A stretch of 64,000 nt of DNA from Zeugodacus cucurbitae (GCF_028554725.1 NC_071671.1:73216001-73280000), one strand, 5' to 3'. Shown: positions 23,180-36,091, numbered from the stretch's first letter. Notes: generated by a model from the sequence alone, not told the origin. Translations and numbers: made by a program.

Positions 23180-23556
23180 CAGTAATCCCCGCTTAAGTGC
23201 CCCTTCTTAACATGCAAAATTTTTAGGACACTTAAGCGGGAAAGGGTAATTAATCCCGCTTAAGTGCCTCGAGGTACTCACTAAGCTTTTTCTCAAATAC
23301 TTCGATCCAATATTTTTTCTTTTAGAATGAACGTTACATTTATTTTTTATTAATATGTACAAATATACTTATTAATAACAATAAATATGAAAAAAAAAAA
23401 CATTATAAAACTATATATGTGTTTTCCTTTTGACAATTCTCAGCGTATTCAATGTCATAAATATTAAAATGCACTTAAAAGAGAAAAATTGCAAACAATT
23501 TTGTATTTGTGGCCTAAATATTACAGTCACTTAAGCGGGATAGGCACTTAAGCGGA
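23180..23556. mobile_element. pogo-like miniature element
   Basis: Starts CAGTAATCCCCGCTTAAGTG after a TA. The motif CCGCTTAAGTG or its inverse occurs five times: near 23189, 23228, 23253, 23527 and 23544. CAGT starts, TA targets and subterminal motif copies suggest the pogo/Tigger branch of Tc1/mariner. The right end has diverged. No transposase is visible. Confidence 0.6.
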
Positions 23557-23609
23557 GGCTCTTAACCAGATGCCTGATAAATGGATTTTCACACTTCTCG
23601 AAGGATTTA

Positions 23610-23852
23610 TTACCCTATATATCGAGAAATAAGTGAGATACCTTAACAAAATTAATTGAACATATAATATAGCTTGGTGGCAAAATAGTCCAGCCCCATA
23701 TACTATATACATATGTATAAGTAATTATTTTAATTTAAAAGGTCTTTATGCCTAGTATATGGGTCGAATGGTGTGTTATCTAAAAACATTAAATAAATAA
23801 ATTGTCAGAGTATAAAATGTTCGATTATACCCGATCTTAGTCCTTCCTTACA
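23610..23852 (-). mobile_element. repeat A fragment
   Basis: Ends taaaatgttcgattataccc then cttagtccttccttac, the reverse of the repeat A start. The preceding tggcaaaatagtccagcccc block is also shared with the copies at 31640 and 41690. Confidence 0.6.
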
Positions 23853-25229
23853 TATTAGAGTTTGATTTTGTTTGGAAAAAGATAGGCCTGAAGGCAGAAT
23901 TTGGAGAATACAAAAGTTATTGGAAGCCCAATCCATATTAGCTATTGTTATCATTGTTAAGTTATATTGGATGATTGCACTTTGGTGTGACATGATGGAA
24001 TTTTTTTCCTTCATTGTCACGTACAGACGGAAAAATCGGGTTTACATTAAATTTTTCATAGAAATAGCATATCCAAATACATATCCAATCTGTAAGTATA
24101 TATCGTAAAATGTTAGTTATCTTGATCAACTGCACTTTACCGCCGTCCAAAATTATTTTGTGGATTCTTTTAATCCATTAAATCAACTTATTGCTGTTTT
24201 GTGTACAAAAGTTTGTATAAAAGCCTAGTTTAGAAAAGACTTAAGTTTAGAAGTCTGCCCTTCTAAAAAAAGAGGGTTGAACTTGATGATGAACATAATA
24301 CTGATGATGAAGCTGGTGAAAAAAGTAATGATTCCAACAATGTCAATTGACTAAACATATATGTAGATATTTTTGGATTATTTTTTTTTTGTTTTGTTTT
24401 AGACGGGAAGTATATAAATACTCATACTTAGAGAAAGAACGCTTAATCACATTCATGGCGATACGATTTTCCAAAATTGAACATCTGATTTATAATTAAC
24501 TAATGGCCGGGCCACGCATCGCTGTGGATAAGGTATATGTACATATGTATAAATTATCTTCTGGTTAGCTATTTGATAAAGTGAAATTATTTAGGGAGCA
24601 ACCAATTATTTAAAAATATAGACAAAATTTTATAGTAATTGCTGTATCTTGAAGTTAATGTTGTCAACATCTTTTTCTGCCAAAGTATCGAGATTACTAA
24701 ATCAGTTATGACCCAAGTATTATTTATATATATAGTTGTTTTGTATTTGCATCTCAATTAATTAATTTTTGTCGTGAACAATAGGTCATAAATTGTCTTG
24801 CAGATTATGTTGTTTTTGGTTGTAGTTCTATTCCACTGCTCCCAATTATAATATTTGTGCTGAGGAATAGATTTGAAGCGGTATCCGATTGAAGTATTTC
24901 AACATTTCGCCATAAAATGTTTTGCACATGCGTTATTCTCATTGTCAAAAGCGGTCAAAGAGTAGTGGATAGTGTTACTTGCAATGTCTATTTTTTTAGT
25001 GAAGCCTTTGTCTACTATCTTAAGAAGACCCCACTACTTTTCAAGTTTTCCGTGGTTTGCGATAAATATACCAAAACTCTCTCTTTGGTTTTTTTTCTCG
25101 CCAATTTATCAAACAATTAACCACATACATATGCCCTTCCGTACCTAGATCATATGTTCCGAATTTGTAGCTTTGTATTATTCCTTTTTGTTTAACTACT
25201 ATTTTTTAGTCTTTGCAGAAGTCGCATTT

Positions 25230-25565
25230 TGGCCATCAATAATACCAACCTTCTCATAGTATCTAGGTTTAGGTATGAGCCTAGTTATATTAGGCTATTC
25301 AGATTAAATTATTGCTTGACCAAATGGCCTACCGAACAGACGAAAGTTTTATTAAGATATCCAGATTTCAATTCAAAGTATCGCTTGACCGATTGGCCGA
25401 ATGGACAGACGGATGGACATTGCGACTAAAATTTGAAATATAAACTATCCTATCTCTTAAGTTGAACCAAACTGCAGTCATGTGCAAAATTTCATTAAGA
25501 TCGGTTCAGTAGATTAGGTGCCAATCCCGGACAAACAAAGTAACATGAAATTTTTATATATATAT
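25230..25565 (+). mobile_element. 3' tail of a dispersed retroelement-like repeat
   Basis: Contains gaatggacagacggatggac, then aaaatttcattaagatcggt and a simple-repeat end (tatatatatatg). The phrase aagatcggttcagtag resembles the 3' untranslated tail of RTE-type non-LTR elements in insects. No reverse transcriptase frame is present here. Confidence 0.4.
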
Positions 25566-25973
25566 GTGTAGATAATATCTAATGTTTGCAGTAAGATCAA
25601 TATCGAGACCAATATTTTAGGCTAACGTCAGTGTTTTTAACTGATAATATCATAATTTCTGTAGGTGAAACAAGTGATAAGTAAATAGGTGAAATAGGAG
25701 AGTTCAATTAGTATTGTTAGCATTTTATTGTTTCATATCAAACATTTGCAATATTTTAACGGTAATTTGTGAATATTCTCATGACATACAAAATGGGTAA
25801 TAATGTGTGAGAACTGGTAGACATTATAAAAGTTGAAAGGAATTGGTGATTTTATAGCGATGTTGAGACAGTTAGAAATATATTCTGTGGTAAGTGATAT
25901 AGAAAATTGTATATGCACATAAACATACATATGTTCATACATATATCTACATGTGTATTATATCAATACTTAC

Positions 25974-26095
25974 TCAAATATTGTCTTCGCGCCTGTTGTT
26001 AGCAAATAGACACCACCAACAAGTCCGACAACTGCGCTGATGCCTGCTAATAGGTTGTTGCATTTGTTGTGTGGTGAAATTTCAGCGATTTGCAT
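25974..26095 (-). CDS. alternative first exon with transmembrane anchor, joins zinc finger
   Basis: ATG at 26095; the frame runs 40 codons to donor TTTGA/GTAAGT in phase 2. The next exon with a matching acceptor is 18132-18227, giving a codon GA+C at the joint. It encodes a short polar head (MQIAEISPHNKCNN) and a hydrophobic segment (LLAGISAVVGLVGGVYLL), a plausible signal anchor. The product would be a membrane-tethered form of the zinc-finger protein. The GTAAGT donor and phase match are the evidence; transcription is not shown. Confidence 0.65.
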
Positions 26096-26624
26096 TTGAT
26101 GGCAAATTATATTAACTATTCGGATACGTAGGTAAACACACAGTAGTGAATGGCAAGAAAAACGGAGTTAGCTATTTAATGCACGGAGAGTTATATATAT
26201 GCATACGCATATATATATGCATATGCATATATATTATTTTTTTGAAAATTGTCTAACTAAAAATCAAACTGTAATAAATCAAATTTGAATATCAAGAAAT
26301 CGTATTGTAATATCTTTTAGATAAGTATAATCCAATTATTATTTGTCAATTGAAATCATATCAAAAGATCTTTACGATCTTTTTCAATAACATACTCTCG
26401 TTTATGTAGATATTCAAAATACATATGTATATGTTTATAAATATATGATTCCAAATCAGTTAAAACCGTTATCCTATAACATATATGAAAATATCCTGAA
26501 ATTTACCCATAATTATTTAAAGAGAGAGAATATATCTACTATATACAGAGTCATACATATGTACATATGTGGAACTAAAATATTTGGAATGAATGCAAAT
26601 TCTGTGGAATTAATTTTATTAATA

Positions 26625-28169
26625 CAGTAAAACTAGGGATGCAAACATCGTAAAATGAAACATCGATGGTTCGATGTATCGATGTTTCTTCAAAACCCAT
26701 TGAAATCAAAAACATCGGTCATTAAAACATCGATACATCGAAACATCGATGTATTTTTGAACTTTTTTAACTTATTTTAAATTTAGTGTGAAAAGCTAAG
26801 GGATACAGAAGCAGAAGAATAAATAAATGAAATGTAGTACGCCTTAAGTTGATACATTTTATTTCACTTAGCATTATACATATGTCTGTTAAAGTTTTTC
26901 CTCAATAAATAACAGAATTTCAAAACAACGATATGGAAAATTATTTCACTGTCATTTCTTTTCGATTTTACTTCTGCGTGATAGTTGCCCTGGGTTTAGA
27001 AAACAGTCGTTTACTCGGCACTGAAGAGGCTACAATGTGTAAATATTAATAAGCCTGTTTATACAACTCCGGAAACACAGTATTCATGTCAACCCGAACT
27101 CTATTGGCTTCTGATTGGTAGGGGTAACAGCCGAGATCACTTTCTCTTCAACCTTCCGTCCCTTTAATTGTAGATAAATTTGACAGCTTACATTTCACCT
27201 CTTGGTGGACCAAATGTTTATTCTGGTTCCAGACATCAAACGAGTATTATGTTTCACACTCATCCGAAGATTCCGTTGTATCAGCGCGATTAATTTTCTA
27301 TGGAACAAAAAAATGTATTTCCTTTAGCCCTACCATCTTTAAAATTAAGTAATTTGAATCTCTGATCAAACGCAGTAGCCTACGCCAGAATTATGTAAAT
27401 TGTATAAATAAATCATAAAAGTAACCGCAGGTCCAAGCGCACATTCCCTTAACGAATTCTCCGTATTTTACAAAAATCTAATTCCAATGTAATAAAGCGT
27501 ATCCAAATAGAGGGTTTCGGGTTAATACCCGAAAAAGTGTGAAGGTGTGAAGTAAAATTTGTATATAAAACATCGACATAAAACATCGTTGAAAGTGACA
27601 TCGATGCATCGATGTTTTTAGAGTCGAGACATCGATGGCTAACATCAAAAAAACATCGATACATCGTTTGCATCCCTAAGTAAAACCTGTCTAAGTTGGA
27701 CATCTGCGGTTCAGCACTTTTTGTCCAAGTTACGCGAGTGTTCAAGTTATAAAGAAATATTTTTTCTCAATTTATTGACTTTATTTTAAAAACTGGGAAA
27801 TAAACGTATAATGAATTCAATAAATAATAAAAAAACATAAAAATTAACAAATGAAATTGCGTAATTGTGTCATAGCAAAAATAACGGTATTGCAACGATC
27901 GAACAATTTGTAATATACATAAATAAATAGCATACAAATATGCAAAAATATTAAATGTATTGTCCAAGATAGAAAGGGATTTTAATGCTTGCCGTTTAAA
28001 AATTGAGACAAATTTTATCCAACTTCCAAGACACTTCCAATAGACACTGTCCAACTTAAACAGTGAATATATGGTTATTTTGTACTATATTATCTTGGTA
28101 CCAGAACATTTTGTCCAATTTGAGCGAATGTCCAAATTATAAGAGTGTCCAACTTTACAGGTTTTGCTG
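26625..28169. mobile_element. pogo-like element, split by a hAT-like insertion
   Basis: The left end CAGTAAAAC, continued after the insertion as CTGTCTAAGTTGGACA, is the inverse of the right end TGTCCAACTTTACAGGTTTTG.CTG. A TA dinucleotide flanks each side (26623-26624 and 28170-28171). Copies of GTCCAA(C/A)TT occur near both ends. The inside has no intact frame. The outer element must be older than the hAT copy within it. Confidence 0.75.
26634..27678 (-). mobile_element. hAT-like transposon remnant with exact 8-base target duplication
   Basis: The ends are TAGGGATGCAAAC (26634) and GTTTGCATCCCTA (27678). AGTAAAAC is duplicated exactly on both sides (26626-26633, 27679-27686), as expected for hAT elements. 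At about 26961-27030 the minus strand reads ASSVPSKRLFSKPRATITQK before a stop, closely matching the C-terminal dimerisation motif of hAT transposases. Many ACATCGAT(A/G) copies crowd both ends. It is about 1,045 bases long and decayed. Confidence 0.85.
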
Positions 28170-28171
28170 TA

Positions 28172-30883
28172 ATATTTAAATATGAGTATACATATGTATG
28201 TATGTACTTCACTAAAATCTTATATACAGCTTTTATAGTTATGAAATAGTTTCTACAATGAATGCATATCAAATTAACATTTTTTGTAAAAACTCTTGAA
28301 ATTTACTCTGTGATATACTTCGTTTATCTAATTAACCACGTGCCTGCTGTACTATTATTCGTTTAGCATAAACACGTTTTTACGATTATTTACTCAATCT
28401 CATATCTCTAACTCTCATATCTCAACTAACTTTGAAAAGTGGGTTGATTAAAAAAATTGGTTTGGTCCAATACCCAAAGGAACTTTGTGTACGGTGATCA
28501 TATAACTCACTAAAATATAAGACCAGAAACGCAAAATTTGGCTATGGTGATGATAATAAATCACATAGTCGTATAATTCAATTCAAAAAATTAGAAAACA
28601 CCCTCCAGTTATGTGAATTTCCCCTTTACAATACACTCGAAATATTTCGAATGCTTTTGCTTCTTACGAATCGCGAGAGTATCTAATATTCAATTGCGCC
28701 GACAGCTCTTATTTATCTGTTTGTATTATCAGTTTAACGTTTTTACGATTATTTTTGATTGATAGAAAAAGTTAGTATTAGCGTAATTGCATAATTTAGA
28801 TAATAAAGAATTTGAACCTTCGTTTGAATTACTTATTGGGTACTTATGTACATATGCATGTAATAATGAACAACATTTTCGTGCACGAGAATTAAAGATA
28901 TGCATGAAGACGCTTTATAAACCGTGCAAATGTGTAGTTTATTGGTGGACATTAGAACTCCTAATTAATTTTAAATTAATGTAAATTCTCTCTCTGTTAT
29001 GTAAAGACTCATGTTGAAAAATAAAATAAACGCCCAACGCTTCATATTCACTTCTCACCCGATACGTATGAAATGTGTATATATGAATATATGTATATAT
29101 GTATATGTGTATATGAAAGATATATACTTTCGAAATAATATTGACACACTCAGCTGGTGATTTAATTAAGCCGCGAATTGCAATATTATTCACTTATTCT
29201 TAAGTTAATTCCCAAAATATATCTCGACGAGTTGTTCACTGTGCTTATAGTGTTTCTCAACTAGTCCAGCAAGCTGCTTTTCTTTCATCTGATATGCATT
29301 GCATTTAAAAGCTTTTCCTGGAACTTTCATGTTTATTATTATTTTTTTTATTTGGATTATATTCTACGTACCCTACCAATTTCAAATTACACAAAGAACG
29401 TCACACAAACACGAATGCAACTTCATTGATGTGAATACTTTTAATGTTGATCGTAGCTCCATGCACGAGTATACTATATATAAATGTACAAACATATGTA
29501 CTGTTTTATTATATTTGATAAGCTGTGGTTTTGATAAACAAAAGCTGGAAGATGAGGTGAATATAACGACGTTCAACACTTTCTGTAGATAAGTGTGAAA
29601 AGCTGCTCGAAAAGTCGAATAGACTAAATAAGATAAGGAAAGCTTCTATTCTAATTAAGATTACCTGACTGGAGAAAGCTCTCAATTATAAGAATGAAAT
29701 TAGGGTTTAATAGCAACGAGTTGGGCTCATTTGCGAGTATATTGTTTTTCGAAATAATTAAAGAAACTTTTCTGAGAAATTGTAATAAATTTATATAAAT
29801 ATCAATACGAGATCTTTAATGTTATTGTTGCAAATCACTTAATATGTTTTTTACTCCATAAGAGTTTAATTAAATTATAATCTGTAGTATGTTTTTTTTA
29901 TTTTAAATATTTTTTAAAATATGGCACACGTTTTATAAAAAAATACATTATATTGAGGTTGTATAATTATTTTCTAACGTAACAAATATACCCGTTGAAC
30001 TGCAGAGACTGAACTGTGTTAAATTATTGTATGAATTTTCAACCCTTTGAACTTTTCCTCTTCGAAAAACATGTACATATGTACTTTGAATTATGAGAAA
30101 AGACAAGGTAAAATATCTTTTACATGTACACAATTAAACACAGTAGAAAGTACTATTCCACAATGGGTCTTTCACAAAAACTTGTCAATTGAAAATGTAG
30201 TCGCGTGTATTAAAATAACAGTTGGAATCTGAAGAAAAATGTGCTAAGGTCCAAAACAAAATGTTAAACAGTTAGATGTTTTTATTTATTCTTTTGTAAT
30301 AATAAAAAATAAATGAATAAAATGTTAGAGGCAAAATAGCTTTTTATGTTTAATTTATACTAGTAATAAACTACTTGAAACAATCTTGACAATCAACGGT
30401 CCCGAACTTCAGAAGGTAGCCATATTATTTGTTCTGTATTTGTTTTATGACGCGTAGGCATTGAGGTAGCTTTTTGAGCATTTTTTAATTATCAAAAAAT
30501 TATTTTCATCCTATCTTAATACAATAACACACACTGTTAGAGGGAAATACTAAGTCTTCAAAAAAAAAAAAAAACAATAGGGCAGTAAAGCACAAAAGAG
30601 ACGAAATGTGGCTTGTCATAATTTACTCATGTGCGGGTATGTACATATGTACATATATATATATATATTTTCAATGGAATGTAATAATGCCATAAACCAT
30701 TAGCTTTTACTATTCTATTGTATAGTTAGACGACAAATCGACAAGCATAACATTTGAAAGCAAACAAAAGTAGCAATTTTAACATATACAATAACAATAA
30801 CGTTAAGTTCGTTTTTATTTTTTAAATCCTAATGTTTTTAATATAGACATAATGAAAAATCAAAAGTTGTTTATAATATGTAA
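28172..30883. other. non-coding intronic stretch
   Basis: No supported exon. Contains ATATGTATATATGT-type microsatellite sequence near 29075-29120, an A-rich tract near 30560, and a TATA-rich run near 30650. Reading frames of 60-97 codons occur but lack splice signals or protein-like composition. Confidence 0.4.
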
Positions 30884-31957
30884 TTTATATCTTGGCACCA
30901 TAGGAAGGTTGCTTTCGTAGATAAGAGAAATCGGACCTTGCCATGCCCACAAAATAGCAAAAACCTAAAACACATAAAGTGCCTAAACCATAAATAATGT
31001 TATAAAATTTGGAAAAAGGATCGCACTATGATGGGGAATATTTGTTTTTCATACATATCTCGTAAACTACCAAAGCTATTTCAACCAAACTCTGCAGAGG
31101 CGCTTCGTTTGAACATTTTCTTAAACAGTATAAAAATGGAAGAAATCGGATTATAACCACGCCTACCTCTCATATAAAGGATATATTGAAATCGGTTCAC
31201 AACCACGCCTATTTTCCCCATACCACCATTTTGAAGTCCATATGATACGTTTCCTTTACTATCTATAAATCAAGCACCGGTGAAAGTATCGCAACGGAAT
31301 TTTGTACAAGTACGTCATTTATAGTGTAGCATCGCCCACCTAAAATCGCTGAAATCGGACCATAAATTTTCAAAGCACCAGATACCGAAAATAAGGAGTG
31401 TAATCAGTACCAACCTTTTACCGAAAATATAGGTAAATACCTCAGATATTCTAAAGAATTTCACAGAGGATGTTTTGCTTGTAATAGTGTGACTCTGTGC
31501 TGAAAATGGACAAAATCTGCTCAATACTTCCTCAAGTCCCATATACTGATTTTCAAAATTCCGGTGGACTTTATGTCGTATATATCGTTTAATATGTCAG
31601 ATATCTTAGCAAAATTAAGTGATCGTATAATCTTGGATATAGAATAGCTTGGCCACAAAATTGAGTGCAAACGGTTTAGGAATTCCACCTGCTTCCATGT
31701 ACTATAAATAATGATTTTCTCTATTCTGGTGGACTTTATGCCTAATATGTATACGGGCCGAATTGTGTTTTATCATAATAGAATTACATTAAATTAAATG
31801 TTCGGTTACACCCAAACTTAGCTTTCCTTACTTGTTTTGAAATACATAACCCTATATAACCCTATAACCCTAACTCGTTTAGTTTTATGACTTACAAACA
31901 ACCGTTATGTGAACAAAACTATTATACTCTCTTATCCACTTTGTTGCGAGAGTATAA
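30884..31957 (-). mobile_element. repeat A copy, nearly full length
   Basis: In reverse orientation: starts with the ttggcaccataggaagg block and ends aaatgttcggttacaccc then cttacttgtttt, followed by acaaacaaccgttatgtgaa and gcgagagtataaaaatag. It lies 60 bases downstream of the donor at 32022. Confidence 0.65.
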
Positions 31958-32021
31958 AAATAGGTATTGGAAGTATGATTATCTTTAGATTTATTATATT
32001 TACGAATCAAGAATAACTCAC

Positions 32022-32591
32022 CTGAGACGCTCCCGCAACTGTCGGTATTGGCATTTTTGTCGATTCAACGCGAATAGGATGAGTCGCCATTGCTGAAGAC
32101 GTTCGTATCTTAATTTCCGGCATCTTTGTTCCTCAGAGATGTTACCAATGCCAGTGGCGATGCTTGCAAATGTGATAAGTTCACCGTGAAAGCCGGCAGT
32201 ATTTTTGCCACTGACGCTTTCAAGATCCTTTCGAGCAATATCGCGAGCACTTTTAAGAGTTTTATTATCTTCTGTTTTAGAGGTTAATTTTTCATCAACT
32301 ACTGAAGCGTTACCAATCGTACCACTAGCCCCCATACCTATACCACTATCGAAGCTGGAATCAAATAAAGTAGGAGTGCATGAGCTATTTCCTCTGTCTG
32401 TATCGATATTATGTTGAGAACTATTGCGGACAGTTTGACCACTGAGCTCTGTGATACATGCTAACTGTGTACTAGAAGAATCATAGCTAAGGCGGTTCCG
32501 CTATGATGGTCTTGAAGTGGTGGTAACGATTGGAGATGTAAATTCCTCTATTAATCTCGGTACTACAGAATTCCTTATTTTCACTTTCCAA
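32022..32591 (-). CDS. 5' coding exon upstream of the zinc finger, with one in-frame TAG
   Basis: Acceptor CGATTTTAG before 32591, donor CTCAG/GTGAGT after 32022 in phase 2, matching 18227 so that the joint reads RERLSKIGEG. It encodes a Ser/Thr/Asn-rich part (SSFDSGIGMGASG and similar) followed by a basic helical block (RKLRYERLQQWRLILFALNR, then YRQLRERL) in the place where rabphilin-type proteins have the helix before the finger. One TAG at 32501-32503 interrupts an otherwise open frame that looks coding on both sides (PRLIEEFTSPIVTTTSRPS before, RNRLSYDSSSTQ after). It may be a sequencing or assembly error, a polymorphism, readthrough, or the exon may start after the alternative acceptor CATCATAG. 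Upstream exons were not identified. Confidence 0.68.
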
Positions 32592-35500
32592 CTAAAATCG
32601 TATAACGATAAATATATATTAAGGTAGCACTTTGCTTTACAAATTGTAAATAGTTTAATAATTGATTGGACTCTATATATATCATTTCACTTTCTTATGT
32701 CACTATCAATAACAAAATTAATTGGAAATTAAGTCTACACTATTGCGCATAATTTCATTATACTGAAAATTAAGATGCGAGAGAGCTACATATGTAATTA
32801 ACTGTGCTACCACGTCAACATATCATTGGTTTGTGCAAGTGCCGTTTCGATTAAATAACTTCACACAATTATCTCACGCTCTCATAGGAATAAATATATA
32901 CATGATGCAGACACATCTGTACACATATTCAATTGAATCTATACAAATTATCTAGTTGCATTTCCCGTGTTCCGTGTTTCTTTTTTCATTCTCCACTAAA
33001 TATGTCTCTTATTTATTTCGTTTAATTGGTTTTGTTGCGCTTAATATATGTGGGTATGTATTTATATCAAATGTAAATGTATTTGTATCATTTCTACCTT
33101 TCTCCATGATAAGGGAAAACTTGGTGAAAAGTACGTTTGTAGTTAGACGGGAGTATGGTATCTCTCTTATCAATATTTAATGTTAACGCTTTCCATGCCT
33201 GCGTAATCACGCGCCTCTAAAAGTGCTGTAAACAAATTTTAAATTAACGTTTATTAAAAAAATTTAAAAAAATAACAAAGAAAATAAAGATACATATGTA
33301 TATATAGAGCGTTCTTGGTAAAATCAGAAATCGATGCACGCAAATTAATAATTTTTAATGGCTACATAGAAACGTTTAGTGATTAGGAATTTCTGTTAAG
33401 CCAAATATTGTCATTTCGCCACGATTGTGACTAATATTGTTGGTTTAAAAGACAGACCATTAACTTGACATACTCCAACAGAAAGTTTGCTAACGGAGTC
33501 AAATTATATGCCTTGGGTATCGGTATATGTCTTGTTGCACAACATTTTTTCTGGATGAAAGGTACGATGTTCGAATGGAAGTAGTCATGGATGAAGCAAC
33601 TCTATTGTGTATAAAAATTGGTAACTTCAAAAATAACATTAACAAAAGCGTAAGAATTTTTCGAGGGACAGCATCAACCGTCAGTATAGTCATTAGTGTT
33701 AATAATCTTCGTTATTCGTTATTCGTTAATCTTATTAATTTGTTCTCCATTCATTTTCCTCACATTTACATATTGTAATTAATATGGTTTCTTTTAAGTT
33801 AAGTATTAATATATATCTTTCATCATACCGGAAAGATGGGTATGAAATCGGAGTGATTCACAGATGAAAATCGGTCCATGAGGTTTTAGTTCAAAATCCT
33901 AATCAACTCGAGATAAACATCTTCAAATCCATCTATTGAATAAAATAATATACTTTTTTACTTTTTTTTACCTTGGCCTCAAAGCTTCTATTTGTCCATA
34001 AAAAAGGACTGCTATACTTCTGAAGTACCAACTTACATGGAGGACATGCACCTTATTTTTTCTATATATGTACATATATTTTATAATACTAAGTTATATA
34101 ATTATAAATATAAATTAAATTCAAACAAATGTGCATATACATACATATATTGAAGCGCAGCTTATTTATTTTGTGAAGCTATTTATTTTTATTTTTCTTA
34201 TGTTATTTAGTTAGTTTACTAAATAAATTTGTTCATGAAAGATTAAAGAATCGGCATAGGAAATCGGTTAAGAATCGCCCAAAAGTGGCTGCATTTTTTG
34301 GCAGATGTCGATTAATCGGTCGGACTCTAGTTCACACATTTGCAATATCATACATTAATCGGGGATTTCTGTATTACTTTTAAAGACTACATAACTTTTC
34401 ATGGCTCAGAAACCGGTAGAAAGCTCTCTTTGCCAATATTTCAATTATCACTATGCTATCTGGTAATATAAATTATAGACATTGGTATGTACTTTCTCTC
34501 TGCACTATTAAGATTATTATAGTGTTACTAAGATATTTTTTGAATAAATTCGCACGACCAGCCTTTCTTACCTCTAAGTTTTGTCATATTTATGTATGAA
34601 CAATTAGGTTGTCATATGATTGGTATGCATTTTGAAATACTTCGTTTTTTTTGGGTTGTTAACAATTACGGATAATAATAGGTAAAACAAAAACAGTTGT
34701 TTAGGAAAAATATGTCCTTTTATTTAAAGTTTTAAACCCAGCCCTGATAATCGAGTTTGTATTCCATAAATAGATACTGAACTTTATTTAGATACCAGTG
34801 CAACATGTTTTAGGCTATTTTATCTCAGCGTACAATGGTGTGTACCACACAATTATTAATTTTTATAATAAAAATATAATTTATGTAATTAAAAAAGAAT
34901 ACGTTCCCCTAAATTTGTGTCGCACAAAATTTTACCGACGAAATTGTCTCCTTATTATACCGACATATAAAATGTATTATGATTTCAAGTTCATACAGAA
35001 TCATTGTCAATATGAAGTCCTTTTACATTGCAATAAATTGGACATAATTATTGATATACAATCTTACTTGTTTATGAAATTTTTAGGGTTGTCAACATTT
35101 ACTTACTTTGGATTATTAATTTATGAAATTCCCTTCATTGACGGTTCATAAACATTTAATAAAAATTATTTATGTGAAGTACATATATTATATAACATAA
35201 AGGTAATATAAAGTAAGAAAAAACTGCAATGTTCTTTCATTGGTTTTATGTGCATATGTATTTGTATGTTTCCATATTGTTATCAAAGCTTTGCTGCTTT
35301 TGTTCAAGTGATAAGTACTCGCAAACGCAAGCAAGGTTTTTATTTCCATAGTTTCATTATTTTCATAGCCACGATTTTACAAAATAATTTAGTACGAAGA
35401 TAATGATTGGCGTTTTTTGGCGTTGCACCGGCACGCTAAAAGTTAAGATTGATTTTATTTTGTGTTGATTTCGCTTGGGCTTTGTAGCGTTTTGATCATG

Positions 35501-35944
35501 TGAAATACAATATATGTACATATCTACAAATACATACATATGTATATATATACACTATACACACTGCGCTCACGCCATTTACCGATCACTCTGCTCACAA
35601 TTGCCGTCCATGAATGTACAAATAACAATAAACGTTTGTTGAGCATTGATTTAGATGTAATTGATGAGAACGTCGCGACCGAGACACAAGCCATAGTGAA
35701 TGTTATAATTACCTTTACCCTGTAATGTGATGAAGTTGGGCGGTTCAATTAATGGCTCGTAGTGAGCAGCGTTGCCAGTTTTCCCATCTAAGCATTTTTT
35801 ATAGTTTTATTATGTACATACATACATATAATACCTCACATATGCGAACTTTTTTCGTCGTTTTCTCAACTCTATTACATCGTTAAAATCGGGTGTCATT
35901 GTGAAGTTATACGAAGAGAGGATGATTTAAACTTGGTTATTTTT
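32592..35944. other. upstream region of the zinc-finger transcript, no gene assigned
   Basis: Must contain or precede the missing 5' exon(s) joining 32591 in phase 2, but I could not pick one. A minus-strand stretch at 35560-35750 has higher GC and a possible donor (GATCG/GTAAAT) and may be a leader exon. The 117-codon plus-strand frame at 34798-35151 is AT-rich with no family resemblance, and I treat it as chance. Confidence 0.35.
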
Positions 35945-36085
35945 AAGTTTTGTACTCACAATAATAAAAGAGAATACCGGTTTTGCTCCACCGAATACAA
36001 TATGTATATATATTTTGTTGGGTTTTGTACTCACAATAATAATAGAGAATACCGGTTTTGCTCCACCGAATAAAATATGTATATA
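35945..36085. repeat. tandem duplication, about 80-base unit
   Basis: Two adjacent copies of a block containing ttttgtactcacaataataa, then gagaataccggttttgctcc. Only a few bases differ, so the duplication is recent. Non-coding. Confidence 0.75.
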
Positions 36086-36091
36086 TGTTTA

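Noticed and set aside
26180..26240. Palindromic atatatgcatatgcatatat tract
   Set aside because: A simple-sequence microsatellite typical of fly DNA; no sign of a terminator, origin or RNA gene.
34798..35151. 117-codon plus-strand frame
   Set aside because: AT-rich Ile/Tyr/Asn composition, no splice or promoter context, no motif.
35524..35748. Minus-strand 74-codon frame with a possible donor GATCG/GTAAAT
   Set aside because: Could be a leader or first exon of the large gene, but the phase to 32591 and a promoter could not be shown.
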